Part shown: positions 15,230-24,266 of the stretch, piece after piece
Layout of the letters: every line of letters begins with the position of its first letter
How positions within the stretch are numbered: position 1 is the stretch's first letter
From: Solitalea canadensis DSM 3403
GTDB taxonomy: Bacteria; Bacteroidota; Bacteroidia; Sphingobacteriales; Sphingobacteriaceae
Assembly (NCBI RefSeq): GCF_000242635.2
Contig: NC_017770.1
Span: 2,678,669 to 2,742,668, forward strand
DNA: 64,000 nucleotides
Reading direction: 5' to 3'
Notes under the pieces: generated by a model
What the model saw: only the letters and a program-made list of their open reading frames with translations
What the model was told of the DNA's origin: nothing
The model's database searches: none
Program-made: the position numbers and the translations under genes

Positions 15230-16115
15230 AATACCCCGCCAATTTGCGTTTCTCCATAGCTGCTTCGGAGCGTTTATCGTCGAAACGGGCTCCGCGTTCA
15301 GATATGGTTGAGGCTTTGATTTCTGTGATGATATCGTCTACGTTATCAGCTGTTGATAATACAGCTGCTGTACAGCTCATATCGCCTACTGTGCGGAAGC
15401 GAACATCCGTTTCGTATACTTCTTCTCCATCCATATTGATGTAAGGAGAGTGAGGAAATATTAAGCCATCGCGTTCAAACACTTCACGCTTATGAGTGAA
15501 ATAGATGCTTGGCAAATCCATATTTTCTTGTTTGATGTAACTCCAAACGTCTAATTCGGTCCAGTTGCTGATGGGGAAAACACGAACATTTTCTCCAAAA
15601 TTGATCATACCATTTAAATGATTCCAGATTTCCGGACGCTGACGTTTAGGATCCCATTGTCCGAAGTCGTCACGAACAGAGAATATACGTTCTTTAGCAC
15701 GTGCTTTTTCTTCATCACGACGAGCACCACCTATACATGCATCAAACTTATTTTTTTCAATAGTTTCGAGCAAAGTAACCGTTTGCAAAGCATTTCTGCT
15801 GGCATATTTACCGGTTTCTTCCGCTACTTTCTTCTGATCGATACTATCCTGAACAGAGCCTACGATTAACTGAGCACCAACTTTGTTGACTAACCAATCG
15901 CGAAAATCAATCGTCTCCTGGAAGTTATGACCAGTATCAATATGAACCAATGGAAAAGGGAATTTAGCCGGAAAGAAAGCTTTACGAGCCAAATGCACCA
16001 ATGTGATAGAATCTTTTCCACCTGAAAACAATAAAGCAGGACGTTCAAACTGCGCCGCAACCTCACGTAAAATGTAAATCGACTCTTCTTCTAATGTTTT
16101 TAAATGGTTGTTCAT
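15225..16115 (-). CDS. cysD: Sulfate adenylyltransferase subunit 2
   Basis: The 296-residue enzyme has the PP-loop ATP-pyrophosphatase signature LLFSGGKDSITLVHLARKA near residue 30, the HIDTGHNFQETIDFRDW strand, GGARRDEEKARAKERIFS and the C-terminal RFRTVGDMSCTAAV, all standard for CysD. It adenylylates sulfate as a heterodimer with CysN. The order on the minus strand is cysH, cysD, cysN, and a 199-base gap with a tandem duplication separates it from cysH. Confidence 0.95.
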   Translation of the reverse strand: MNNHLKTLEEESIYILREVAAQFERPALLFSGGKDSITLVHLARKAFFPAKFPFPLVHIDTGHNFQETIDFRDWLVNKVGAQLIVGSVQDSIDQKKVAEETGKYASRNALQTVTLLETIEKNKFDACIGGARRDEEKARAKERIFSVRDDFGQWDPKRQRPEIWNHLNGMINFGENVRVFPISNWTELDVWSYIKQENMDLPSIYFTHKREVFERDGLIFPHSPYINMDGEEVYETDVRFRTVGDMSCTAAVLSTADNVDDIITEIKASTISERGARFDDKRSEAAMEKRKLAGYF

Positions 16116-16123
16116 AACTGAAA

Positions 16124-16306
16124 GTTATTTGTTAATAGATCATGGTTCATAGTTCATAGAACAATACACCATGAAAAGTTATTATAAGTTATTGGCTATG
16201 AACAATTATCTATTGGCAACGTTATTTGTTAATAGATCATGGTTCACAGAACAATACCTGAAAAATTACTATAAGTTATTGGCCATGAACCATTAACTAT
16301 GAACTA
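16124..16306. repeat. Tandem duplication plus ATGGTTCATAG-word repeat between cysH and cysD
   Basis: A unit beginning GTTATTTGTTAATAGATCAT occurs at 16124 and again at 16221 (97-base period; second copy about 85 bases). Inside each unit, ATGGTTCATAG-type words and their complements (CCATGAACC, CTATGAACTA) form imperfect hairpins. Confidence 0.7.
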
Positions 16307-16314
16307 ATCGCATC

Positions 16315-17016
16315 TTAGCTACTATGCAATCCGCATTCTTTTTTCGACTCTTCCCACCACCAACGACCGGCCCGAGGGTCTTCTCCCGGTTCTATCGCAC
16401 GTGTACAAGGGGCGCAGCCAATACTTACAAAACCCTTATCGTGCATAAAGTTGTAAGGAACACTGTTTTTCTTGATGTATTCACGAACGTCATCTTCTGT
16501 CCACAATAAAATCGGATTAAACTTTATTAAATTAAAGCTTGCATCGTATTCAAACAGATTAAAACCTTTACGATTCTCTGATTGGTCGGCCCGAATACCT
16601 GTTATCCAGAGTTCAGCACCCGCTAACGCTTTTTTTAAGGGCTCAATTTTTCTGATTCGGCAACATTCCTTGCGGTTCTCTACAGATTCATAAAAAGAAT
16701 TAATACCCTTTGTTTTTACAAATTCCTGAATCTCATCCTGATTTGGATAAAAGGGAGTAATTGGAAATTTGTACCTTGCTACTGTTCTGGAATACACTTC
16801 GTACGTTTCATTGAACAAGCGTCCAGTATCTAGCGTAAAAACCTTTATATCAGATTTTGCACGAAAAATTGCATCGGTAATCACCTGATCTTCCATGCCA
16901 AAAGAGGTAGAGAACACAGCTTTTTGCGGAAAACGCTCGGCCACAAATGCCAGCGATTCTGCTAAACCTAACCCTTCTACTTCTTTCTGAAGCTGTTCTG
17001 TTAACTCGTTATGCAT
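16315..17016 (-). CDS. cysH: Assimilatory APS reductase (phosphoadenylyl-sulfate reductase family)
   Basis: The 233-residue protein has the PAPS-reductase fold motifs FSTSFGMEDQVITD, FTLDTGRLFNETY and the C-terminal catalytic KKECGLH. It also carries the cysteine pairs ECC (near residue 118) and GCAPC (near residue 201) that bind a [4Fe-4S] cluster in APS reductases; PAPS-specific enzymes lack them. It therefore most likely reduces APS to sulfite, in line with the absence of an APS kinase gene in the cluster. It is the first gene of the cysHDN unit, with a very good promoter about 30 bases upstream. Confidence 0.92.
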   Translation of the reverse strand: MHNELTEQLQKEVEGLGLAESLAFVAERFPQKAVFSTSFGMEDQVITDAIFRAKSDIKVFTLDTGRLFNETYEVYSRTVARYKFPITPFYPNQDEIQEFVKTKGINSFYESVENRKECCRIRKIEPLKKALAGAELWITGIRADQSENRKGFNLFEYDASFNLIKFNPILLWTEDDVREYIKKNSVPYNFMHDKGFVSIGCAPCTRAIEPGEDPRAGRWWWEESKKECGLHSS

Positions 17017-17044
17017 ATATCCTATCGGCTTAGTAGTTTAATTG

Positions 17045-17074
17045 CAAAAGTATTAAAAAAATCATTCCAAACAA
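17045..17074 (-). promoter_or_regulatory. Promoter of the cysH-cysD-cysN unit
   Basis: On the minus strand TTG (17072-17074), a 19-base spacer and TACTTTTG (17045-17052) match the Bacteroidota consensus exactly. Transcription would begin near 17039, about 23 bases before the cysH ATG. Confidence 0.7.
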
Positions 17075-17228
17075 CATCTGTTTACAATAATAGTCACTCA
17101 TATTTAAAAAAATACTACAAAAACACCTATTTACTGCACTATTAACAACAATAATTACTTAAAAATGAAAATTTAATAATAGAATTTATTCCGATTCAGG
17201 ACTATAGTGTACCAAATAAAACACAAAA

Positions 17229-17252
17229 GCGTCCCGGCTTTCGCCGGAACGC
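17229..17252 (-). terminator. Rho-independent terminator of the tonB gene
   Basis: On the minus strand GCGTTCCGGC, a GAAA tetraloop and GCCGGGACGC form a 10-pair stem with one mismatch, followed by TTTTGTGTTTT, about 40 bases past the tonB stop. Confidence 0.85.
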
Positions 17253-17292
17253 AGACACACTAACAATTGAGGTAGATGATTTAACGATATTT

Positions 17293-18126
17293 TTAATTCA
17301 ACGTGAATTTTATAGGCAAGCTAAACTGCACTTTTACAGGGCGACCATTTTGTTTACCGGGAGTGAATTTTAACAACCTTACAACACGCATAGCTTCTTC
17401 ATCACATCCTACGCCTATGCCTCTTAAAATTGACACTTTATTCACACTTCCATCCCGATCAACCACAAACTGTACAATTACAGAACCTTGAACATTATTT
17501 TCAACGGCTTGTGATGGATAACGCAAGTTGCGACCAATAAACTTGAACATCTTTTGCATTCCACCTTCATATTCAGGCATTTGTTCTACACTAACAAATT
17601 CCTTGTCGGCCGTTCCTTCAACAGCTCCTTCCGATCCTCCATTACCATTGCTATTATTATCTGCAATTGGCAATGATTTAGCATTAGGATCTCCATCCGG
17701 ATTTTCAACTGTTTCGCTACCCCCTACTTTATCCTTCATCTCATCACGAGTTTGCACCACATCCTTCTCGGTTACCTTATTATCCTCCACAATTCGCATC
17801 TCAGTATCTTTGACAGTAGATATAGGAGGTAATTCCTCTGCCTTTTTAGGTGTTTCTAACTTTTCAGGCTCATCAGGCACAATCATAATTTTTTCACCAT
17901 CTGTTAGGTCGGTTACAATTGTGATCACATCAGGAGCTTCATCAGCTTTCGAACTAAACACTAGTGCCGACAATCCTAAAACCACTAAAGTACCCACGGA
18001 AACAAATAATGACTTTCGCATGGTTTTGTCGTAGCGAGCCCTCAATTGATAAGCTCCATACTCCTTGTGGCGGTTCTCAAATACAATTTCGGTTAAATCG
18101 TTGTTGTTGATAAATGGGTTCTTCAT
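17293..18126 (-). CDS. tonB: TonB family energy transducer
   Basis: The 277-residue protein begins with the Bacteroidota TonB cytoplasmic motif FENRHKEYGAYQLRARYDK. A single membrane helix (about 36-56), a Pro/Glu-rich periplasmic linker (DEPEKLETPKKAEELPP) and a Ser/Asn/Gly-rich spacer follow. The C-terminal TonB domain runs from about 190 to 277 (FIGRNLRYPSQAVENNVQGS ... GRPVKVQFSLPIKFTLN). It passes proton-motive-force energy to outer-membrane receptors such as the TBDR of this cluster. No exbB/exbD lies nearby. It is a monocistronic gene ending at a strong terminator. Whether it is dedicated to the sulfur-cluster receptor cannot be told from sequence. Confidence 0.92.
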   Translation of the reverse strand: MKNPFINNNDLTEIVFENRHKEYGAYQLRARYDKTMRKSLFVSVGTLVVLGLSALVFSSKADEAPDVITIVTDLTDGEKIMIVPDEPEKLETPKKAEELPPISTVKDTEMRIVEDNKVTEKDVVQTRDEMKDKVGGSETVENPDGDPNAKSLPIADNNSNGNGGSEGAVEGTADKEFVSVEQMPEYEGGMQKMFKFIGRNLRYPSQAVENNVQGSVIVQFVVDRDGSVNKVSILRGIGVGCDEEAMRVVRLLKFTPGKQNGRPVKVQFSLPIKFTLN

Positions 18127-18300
18127 GGCTATAAGAATTTAAATTTCTATTAAGATGCGGCCATGAATAAAATTCCATAAGGCAGAAGAAAAATATTTTA
18201 CATTTAGGAATAAAAACAGATTAATATATTGTAAATCAGTCAGAAATAAATCGATTATTTTTTTTCAGAAGCGAATTTGAAATGAAAAATTGGATCAACT

Positions 18301-18471
18301 GGAAAAGTTGGGAAGACAAAAGGAGAGAATTTCATCCTTAAGAAGAAAACTTCATAGAGGTCTAACCTTAAATAGAAATAAAAAGATTTGAAAAGTTAAC
18401 TCCGGATGGAGTGAAACTAAACAAAGAATTAGTTTCACTCCATCCGGAGCTTATGTTTCAGACAAGATGTA
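18301..18471 (+). repeat. Dispersed palindrome-bearing element, copy A
   Basis: An element of about 170 bp has a near-identical relative in opposite orientation at 31202-31369. Its most striking part is a perfect 21-bp inverted repeat (18400-18420 with 18429-18449, core CTCCGGATGGAGTGAAAC, 8-base loop). A conserved 100-base flank begins GGAAAAGTTG and contains CAAAAGGAGA and TTTCATC. The element takes up much of the gene-free stretch 18127-18609; I see nothing else identifiable there. Confidence 0.8.
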
Positions 18472-18609
18472 CAAATAACTACTTATAGAGAAGTGTATTG
18501 CTAAAATCAATAAGAAAGAAATAAGTATTGATATATGACAAATTATAACACACCCCTAACCCGTCGCAAGATGAAAAACTGGAAACAGATAGTTTTTTCG
18601 AACAAATTA

Positions 18610-19413
18610 TTAAACCCCATAAAAAACTTTATGCTCCATTTCAAGGTGTGGTAAGACAACTTCCTTATCAAATATTCCGAATACAGAAGAACCGCTACCG
18701 CTCATTGATGCATACATTGCACCAGCCCTATAAAGTTCTTCTTTTATCTTTTGAATGGGAGGGTACTTTTTGAATACTGTTTTTTCGAAATCGTTTTTGA
18801 TAGTGTTTTTCCATTCAGAAACAGGCAGATGAGCTAATAACTGCAAGGATGTATCCGGTTTTTCAGGTTTACAGCCTCCATATGCATCTACTGTTGAAAC
18901 ATGAATGTCGGGCTTAATGAGCACAAGGAAATATTTTTCGAGATTTAATTCCTGAGAAAAGAATTCATCTCCTTTTCCAACTGCAAAAACAGGCGTATTT
19001 TCGATAAAAAAAGCACAGTCGCTTCCAAGTCGTCTCGCATATTGCTGCATTTGCTCCACACTTAAACCAAGCTCGAATTTTTGATTCAGCAATCTGATCA
19101 TATAGGCTCCATCTGCCGATCCTCCACCTAATCCTGCTCCAACAGGAATATTTTTAAGTAAATGAATATGAATTGGAGGAATATCTATATTTTCCTTCAC
19201 CATTTGATAGGCTTTCAGGCAAATGTTATCATTGGTATTTCCGGGAATATCAATTCCATGAGCAAAAAATTGGGTTTCTAAAGATTCAATGATCTCCAAT
19301 GAATCATAAATTTTTACTGGATAAAAAATAGTTTCGATGTTATGGAAACCATCGGTACGTTTTTCAACAATATTTAACCCGATATTAATTTTTGCATTAG
19401 GAAAAATGATCAT
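18610..19413 (-). CDS. ispE: 4-diphosphocytidyl-2-C-methyl-D-erythritol kinase
   Basis: This 267-residue GHMP kinase of the MEP isoprenoid pathway has an N-terminal PNAKINIGLNIVEKRTDGFH, the ATP-binding glycine loop VGAGLGGGSADGAYM (about residue 90) and the C-terminal ASMSGSGSSVFGIF. It phosphorylates CDP-methylerythritol using ATP. Length is normal. It is transcribed divergently from thyA across a 157-base gap. No operon partner is visible. Confidence 0.95.
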   Translation of the reverse strand: MIIFPNAKINIGLNIVEKRTDGFHNIETIFYPVKIYDSLEIIESLETQFFAHGIDIPGNTNDNICLKAYQMVKENIDIPPIHIHLLKNIPVGAGLGGGSADGAYMIRLLNQKFELGLSVEQMQQYARRLGSDCAFFIENTPVFAVGKGDEFFSQELNLEKYFLVLIKPDIHVSTVDAYGGCKPEKPDTSLQLLAHLPVSEWKNTIKNDFEKTVFKKYPPIQKIKEELYRAGAMYASMSGSGSSVFGIFDKEVVLPHLEMEHKVFYGV

Positions 19414-19547
19414 GCTACGAAAGTAAAAAGTTTCTTTTATAATGGAAAAAGCCTATTCCGGTTTAAAGGAAAGCTTCAATTAAGAACAGACTAAAATAAA
19501 TTTATTTAGCAAGTGAAATAAAAGTGTTATAATACAAAGGAGGTTTT

Positions 19548-19555
19548 TACTTTTG
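19548..19555 (+). promoter_or_regulatory. -7 box (TACTTTTG) for thyA
   Basis: TACTTTTG matches TAnnTTTG 16 bases before the thyA ATG, which would give a very short leader. The AAAGGAGG just upstream (19536-19543) would then lie before the transcription start and is not the ribosome-binding site it resembles. No -33 TTG is seen. Confidence 0.4.
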
Positions 19556-19570
19556 CAAAAGGGACACAAT

Positions 19571-20365
19571 ATGAAACAGTATCACGATTTAATGCAGCAT
19601 GTGCTGGACACTGGAGCCGAGAAGCACGACCGTACCGGAACTGGCACTATCAGTGTTTTTGGCTACCAGATGCGCTTTAACTTAAGCGAAGGCTTTCCTT
19701 TGGTGACTACCAAAAAGGTTCATTTAAAGTCTATCATCCATGAATTGATATGGTTTTTGAAAGGTGAAACCAATATTGCTTACTTAAAGGAAAATGGTGT
19801 TAGTATCTGGGATGAGTGGGCTGATGAAAGTGGTGAACTCGGGCCTGTATATGGTTCTCAGTGGCGCTCATGGCCAACTCCTGACGGAGGAAAAATAGAC
19901 CAGATAACACAGGTGGTGAATCAAATAAAGAACAACCCCGACTCCAGAAGAATCATTGTAAGCGCCTGGAATGTAGCTGAAATTGAACACATGGCCTTAC
20001 CTCCTTGTCATAGTTTCTTCCAGTTTTATGTAGCGAACGGAAAACTTTCTTGTCAGCTTTATCAACGCAGTGCAGATATTTTCCTTGGTGTTCCTTTTAA
20101 TATAGCATCTTACGCGTTATTAACGATGATGATGGCACAGGTATGTGATCTTGAGCCAGGAGATTTTGTGCATACTTTTGGAGATGCTCACCTGTACCTT
20201 AACCATATTGAACAGGCAAAACTACAGTTAAGTCGCGATTTCCGTCCATTACCTAAGCTGGAGATCAACCCATCAATTAAGAATATTTTTGATTTTAAGT
20301 ATGAAGATTTTACCCTCACGGGATACGATCCTCATCCACATATTAAGGCAGCAGTAGCTGTTTAA
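19571..20365 (+). CDS. thyA: Thymidylate synthase
   Basis: This 264-residue enzyme methylates dUMP to dTMP using methylene-tetrahydrofolate. It is close to E. coli ThyA throughout: [19 protein letters not shown], the arginine-bearing [11 protein letters not shown], the catalytic Cys in [13 protein letters not shown] and the nucleotide-binding [21 protein letters not shown] chose the ATG at 19571 ([11 protein letters not shown]), which aligns with the E. coli N-terminus, over an in-frame TTG at 19553 that overlaps the promoter box. folA follows 62 bases downstream, the usual pairing because ThyA produces dihydrofolate. Confidence 0.97.
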   Translation: MKQYHDLMQHVLDTGAEKHDRTGTGTISVFGYQMRFNLSEGFPLVTTKKVHLKSIIHELIWFLKGETNIAYLKENGVSIWDEWADESGELGPVYGSQWRSWPTPDGGKIDQITQVVNQIKNNPDSRRIIVSAWNVAEIEHMALPPCHSFFQFYVANGKLSCQLYQRSADIFLGVPFNIASYALLTMMMAQVCDLEPGDFVHTFGDAHLYLNHIEQAKLQLSRDFRPLPKLEINPSIKNIFDFKYEDFTLTGYDPHPHIKAAVAV

Positions 20366-20427
20366 TCTAAAAAGTTCATTGCTATATTAGAATATGAACT
20401 ATTAACTTTCCTATGAACTCTGAAAAA

Positions 20428-20916
20428 ATGAACATAAGCATCATAGTAGCGCAGGCTGAAAATAACGTTATCGGCAAGAGCAATCAATTAATTTGGCATT
20501 TACCTGCTGACTTAAAGCATTTTAAAAAATTAACAACAGGTAACACCATTATTATGGGGCGTAAAACCTATGATTCAATAGGCCGACCATTGCCTAACCG
20601 CAGGAATGTTATTATCAGTCGAAATAAAGATTTAAAGATCGAAGGTTGTGATCTGGTTAATTCACTGGAAGAAGCTCTGGAGCTAACAAGAAATGATGAA
20701 AAGGTTTTTATTATCGGTGGTGCACAGATCTATAATCAGGCGATGAACATTGCAGATACACTCTTTATCACTGAAGTAAAACAAGTATTTGAAGGAGATG
20801 CTTTCTTTCCGGACATTGCAAGCGATAAATGGATCGAAATTGCACGTGAAGATCATAAAGCTGACGAAAAAAATAGGCTCGATTATTCATTCGTTACTTA
20901 TAAACGCAGGAATTAA
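20428..20916 (+). CDS. folA: Dihydrofolate reductase
   Basis: This enzyme of about 162 residues regenerates tetrahydrofolate after thymidylate synthesis. Visible motifs are NISIIVAQAENNVIGKSNQL, the substrate-loop IWHLPADLKHFKKLTTGNT, the NADPH-binding IIMGRKTYDSIGRPLPNRRN and VFIIGGAQIYNQAM. The ATG at 20428 is preferred because family N-termini start immediately before the ISIIVA strand; an in-frame ATG at 20413 lies in a CTATGAACT word repeat. The 3' end overlaps by 4 bases with the convergent chagasin-like gene. Confidence 0.93.
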   Translation: MNISIIVAQAENNVIGKSNQLIWHLPADLKHFKKLTTGNTIIMGRKTYDSIGRPLPNRRNVIISRNKDLKIEGCDLVNSLEEALELTRNDEKVFIIGGAQIYNQAMNIADTLFITEVKQVFEGDAFFPDIASDKWIEIAREDHKADEKNRLDYSFVTYKRRN

Positions 20917-21359
20917 TCAGTAACCTTTATTTCAAAATCCTTTGTATCAATCGGTGGTGAGGTTTTTTCCCAAGGGCGTCGCTGCTCAAAGTGAATTTTA
21001 GTTGTCCCTACTTTAGTGCCAATTACTTTAAACACTTCGGGGATGGATGATCCCACCGCGGGTTGAGGAGTGCCTTTAAAAAGATCTTCTGCATAATCTA
21101 CCCTTTCAATCGTAACAATACCCTCATTCTCTGTTTTGTATTCCCATAAAAGCCCCGATGTACCCTTTCCCGGAAGGGAAATAAAGAGGCTATCATTTAT
21201 TTTTAAGTCTTTGGATTCCATATTTTTTTCTTGCTGAAGTGATTTGCAGCCATAAAGGGAAGCAATCAAGAAGACAATATTCACAAGATAAACCCTATTC
21301 AAATTAGGGTTGAAGATCGTTTTCTTCAACCCCAAATTACGAAATAAATCAGCCTTCAT
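20913..21359 (-). CDS. Chagasin-like (family I42) cysteine-peptidase inhibitor lipoprotein
   Basis: The 148-residue protein has a membrane-targeting N-terminus ending in the lipobox LYGC (Cys38), so it is probably a lipoprotein. The mature part has the three loop motifs of chagasin/ICP inhibitors in the right order: a degenerate first loop ([14 protein letters not shown], for the usual NPTTGYxW), a Gly-containing second loop ([20 protein letters not shown]) and the terminal RRPWE of the RPW loop. Family members block papain-type (C1) peptidases. Its start codon lies inside the end of the upstream C1A-PLL gene (11-base overlap), so the peptidase and inhibitor are likely co-translated. Confidence 0.78.
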   Translation of the reverse strand: MKADLFRNLGLKKTIFNPNLNRVYLVNIVFLIASLYGCKSLQQEKNMESKDLKINDSLFISLPGKGTSGLLWEYKTENEGIVTIERVDYAEDLFKGTPQPAVGSSIPEVFKVIGTKVGTTKIHFEQRRPWEKTSPPIDTKDFEIKVTD

Positions 21360-23013
21360 ACCATTTATGGTAAAGCTGAGAATTGGTACCCATCACAAAA
21401 CAATCGAGTCTGTTTGCAGCCCAAGATGAGACACCCACTCCAGAACTTAATACACCTCCAAGGTCTTCTACTCCACTCCATTGTCCGTTCCACCACTTAT
21501 GCATCATATGGTTATTTTGTCCCGGGAAGAAGACATCAATTCGATTTGGGCCCCAGGAAACAGCTCCCGGATTATCAAATAATTGTGCATTTAAATCTTC
21601 CCAATTAGACCATTGGCCTTCATACCATTTATGGAACAAACTATTATTGGTTCCTCTTGCAAAAATATCCAACCTGCCACTAGCCCAAGAACATACAGTT
21701 GGAGCTGAGGTTAAGACTCCACCCAAACTTTCCCAACCATACCAGGCCCCATCCCACCACTTATGCCAAAGAGCAGAGTCCGTTCCCCTTGCAAAAATAT
21801 CAATACGATTATTTCCCCAACTAACACACGATGGATCAGAAGAAAGCAATCCTCCCAGATCTTCCCATCCACTCCAACCTCCCTGATACCATTTGTGATA
21901 TAAATGATGATTTAAGCCAACTGCAAAAATATCCAACCTGCCGTTAGCCCATGAGCAGATAGACGGAGCACCTTGTATACCTCCTCCTAACGACTCCCAA
22001 CCAAACCAAGCCGTACCATTCCACCAACGATGCCAAACAGCAGAGTCTAATCCTCGAGCAACCACATCAATTCGATTATTATCCCATGAAACGGCATCTG
22101 GCTTTGAAGTTATACCACCTCCAAGGCTTTCCCATCCTTGCCAACCCTTTTGGGCAGGTAAAACAACTCCTTGTGCTCCATAAAACGGATACGTGGTATC
22201 GATACCACATTGACCATAGGCTATTTTGAAGAACCCTGCATTTCCCCAAGCAGTATTCCATGAATTCTTACAGATCCAGCATTGTTCTGCTTCAGAGTAA
22301 CCAATAACTGAAACGCAATGCAAACCAGCCAATCCTCCCGAAACATGATGATAAACACCGTTTGTATAACTAAAAAAGTCTTGATAAACCTCAATAACCG
22401 CCGAGCACGGCCCAATGTTTGTCAGGTGATTTTTACGATCAATTTCACTTACAAGTGCCGTATAACTGGTTATTTTCACTGCGTTAGAAGCCCTGTCGGT
22501 CACATTTGTACAATGCGGCGGACTTTGCCATATATCATTATTAGGAAATGCCGAAGCATACGGGAAGGACACATCATCCACAATGCCTCTTGCTTTAACT
22601 TCGTCCAATGCGTATTGTGGCCACCAACCTCCACAGTTTGCTCCATGATTAGAACAAAAGTGCAAATCGGCCTCTGATAAATTTAATAGTTGACCTTTTT
22701 CAATAGAGGTCATTGATTCTACAACGCTTGTAATACAGAACGATACGCATGAGCCGCAACCACCCTGATCTTTTACGGAGGTCACGTGATTTCCATTTCG
22801 ATTTCGCCAATCTACTGCAGGTGCGAAGCTTGGTGTAGTTGCTTTAGGAGGAACAGCCATAATGGCTTGTAATGCAGCAGGATCAATCTCAACTCCTAAT
22901 AAAGCACGTTGTTGATTTTCAGGAAGCTTCGAAACTTCAGTTTCACTCGCTTGCCATCGCGCTTGCGTTTTAGCCAGGTCAGACACCAACGCTTTGATTT
23001 TTAATTGTGCCAT
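21349..23013 (-). CDS. Papain-family (C1A) cysteine peptidase fused to a PLL-like lectin beta-propeller
   Basis: The 554-residue protein has an N-terminal propeptide-like region (1 to about 60). A C1A catalytic domain follows (about 65-280): the oxyanion Gln and nucleophile Cys in [13 protein letters not shown], His in [12 protein letters not shown] and Asn in [15 protein letters not shown]. From about 288 to the end there are six repeats of about 44 residues, each with the form W-x-x-W-E-x-L-G-G...SW...NR-[IL]-D-[VI]-F-A-x-G-x...HKWW-x-G, the pattern of Photorhabdus PLL-type sugar-binding propellers. No signal peptide is visible. The domain could anchor the peptidase to fucosylated or O-methylated glycans. 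It follows a second C1A gene by 50 bases and overlaps the inhibitor gene. Confidence 0.88.
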   Translation of the reverse strand: MAQLKIKALVSDLAKTQARWQASETEVSKLPENQQRALLGVEIDPAALQAIMAVPPKATTPSFAPAVDWRNRNGNHVTSVKDQGGCGSCVSFCITSVVESMTSIEKGQLLNLSEADLHFCSNHGANCGGWWPQYALDEVKARGIVDDVSFPYASAFPNNDIWQSPPHCTNVTDRASNAVKITSYTALVSEIDRKNHLTNIGPCSAVIEVYQDFFSYTNGVYHHVSGGLAGLHCVSVIGYSEAEQCWICKNSWNTAWGNAGFFKIAYGQCGIDTTYPFYGAQGVVLPAQKGWQGWESLGGGITSKPDAVSWDNNRIDVVARGLDSAVWHRWWNGTAWFGWESLGGGIQGAPSICSWANGRLDIFAVGLNHHLYHKWYQGGWSGWEDLGGLLSSDPSCVSWGNNRIDIFARGTDSALWHKWWDGAWYGWESLGGVLTSAPTVCSWASGRLDIFARGTNNSLFHKWYEGQWSNWEDLNAQLFDNPGAVSWGPNRIDVFFPGQNNHMMHKWWNGQWSGVEDLGGVLSSGVGVSSWAANRLDCFVMGTNSQLYHKWYEG

Positions 23014-23063
23014 GATAGATATTTATTAATAGGTTTCAGATGTATAATATAGCCCGGATGTTA

Positions 23064-23972
23064 TCAGGCTTTAAAGTTTCCAGTATTAATCCAGGCATTT
23101 TTCAGAACGACCCACCAATCAACAGCAAGCCCATTCAACACATAATCATAAGGTAACCAACCATATCCCTTATCACCCCAACCCTTACCCCAGGAATTTC
23201 TTATTAATAATGCTCCTTTTGTTTTAGTGGTGCCAGAAGCATCAGGAATTTCAAGCTTATCATCATAGCCAACAGTCATAACGGCATGTCCGCCCACCAT
23301 TGGATCATTAGCTGATGGATAAGGTATAGTTCCATCATTGGTTGAATAAATAGAATTATAAACAGAGAAGCCAAACATACTTGGCAGACCTGAATTCAGG
23401 TGAGATTTTATAGACATTAATAGATCGGTTGTTTTGGTACCGGAAGGATCAAGCCGGTAATAAGTTATTGCTTTATAATTTTGACCAAAAGCATAACAGA
23501 AAGCACTAGGTTCGATATCATAATTACCTATTATGTATGGCCAATATTCTTCTGGTGGAACACCAAACAGCGTCATTGCACCTATTGTTGAACGTAGATA
23601 GGCTCCTGTATCACCATTCCATTTTAGCAGGTTTCGGGTAACCTTATATAAAAATAGTCTGGATGCGTCAATATGTTTTCCAAAAGCCCTTTTTTCAAAA
23701 TATTCAATTATCCCAACTCCTGCATTCGCCGTGCAAGAACCTATTGATTCCTGATTTTCAATTGGAGAGCACCAAGTCCTAAGATCCTTTTTAGTAGGTA
23801 ATGCAGGCTTTGTGGCTGTAGTTACACCAGCCGTTTTCAACATGTTTTTAATCGACTCTGTTTCACCCGCAACATGCAATGAATCAGAAACATTTTTTGT
23901 ATCAGCTGTGTAGTCTTTAAAGCTAGGAAGATCTCTTAACCAACCTAACGCATAAATGTTAGAATTTTCCAT
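23064..23972 (-). CDS. C1-family papain-like cysteine peptidase
   Basis: The 302-residue protein contains the catalytic residues of the C1A fold: Gln/Cys in IENQESIGSCTANAGVG (about residue 84), His in VGGHAVMTVGYDDK and Asn in LIRNSWGKGWGDKGYGW. The N-terminus YALGWLRDLPSFKDYTADT is typical of a bacterial branch of this family. As with its neighbour no signal peptide is seen, so if it acts outside the cell it needs a non-Sec route or lysis. It is the first gene of a three-gene minus-strand unit: C1A, C1A-PLL, chagasin-like inhibitor. Substrate unknown. Confidence 0.85.
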   Translation of the reverse strand: MENSNIYALGWLRDLPSFKDYTADTKNVSDSLHVAGETESIKNMLKTAGVTTATKPALPTKKDLRTWCSPIENQESIGSCTANAGVGIIEYFEKRAFGKHIDASRLFLYKVTRNLLKWNGDTGAYLRSTIGAMTLFGVPPEEYWPYIIGNYDIEPSAFCYAFGQNYKAITYYRLDPSGTKTTDLLMSIKSHLNSGLPSMFGFSVYNSIYSTNDGTIPYPSANDPMVGGHAVMTVGYDDKLEIPDASGTTKTKGALLIRNSWGKGWGDKGYGWLPYDYVLNGLAVDWWVVLKNAWINTGNFKA

Positions 23973-24173
23973 ATAGATATTTAGGTGATAAATGTTTACA
24001 TAAATTTACAAAAAATGCATACAAATTAATCTATTTAATTTATTGAAAATCAAAATATTACACTACTATTCTGTTGATTATTTAATCTATTGCTAACTGT
24101 AAAAAAATGACTAATAAGAAAGAGATTTTCATATAACTTTTTATTAAACACACAGATATTATGGAAGATAAAC

Positions 24174-24203
24174 TTGCGTAGAATCAAAATTTATTTAGAT
24201 TTG
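24174..24203 (+). promoter_or_regulatory. Promoter of secDF
   Basis: TTG (24174-24176), a 19-base spacer and TAGATTTG (24196-24203) match the Bacteroidota consensus. Transcription would begin near 24209, giving a leader of about 58 bases. Confidence 0.7.
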
Positions 24204-24266
24204 CGACTTCGTAAAAAAACCAACAAAACTTAAGAAACAACGCTTTAATTAAAATTTAACCGCATT

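Noticed and set aside
17528-18034. 168-codon open frame on the + strand over tonB
   Set aside because: It is antisense to the Pro/Glu linker of a well-supported tonB gene; its Ser/Thr/Pro-rich translation is the expected shadow and shows no domain.
19536-19555. AAAGGAGG followed by an in-frame TTG as the start of thyA
   Set aside because: The TTG is part of the TACTTTTG promoter box, and the ATG at 19571 aligns with the E. coli ThyA N-terminus.
22318-22677. 119-codon + strand open frame within the C1A-PLL gene
   Set aside because: It is antisense to the catalytic domain; the Cys-rich translation follows from the complementary codons and has no family match.
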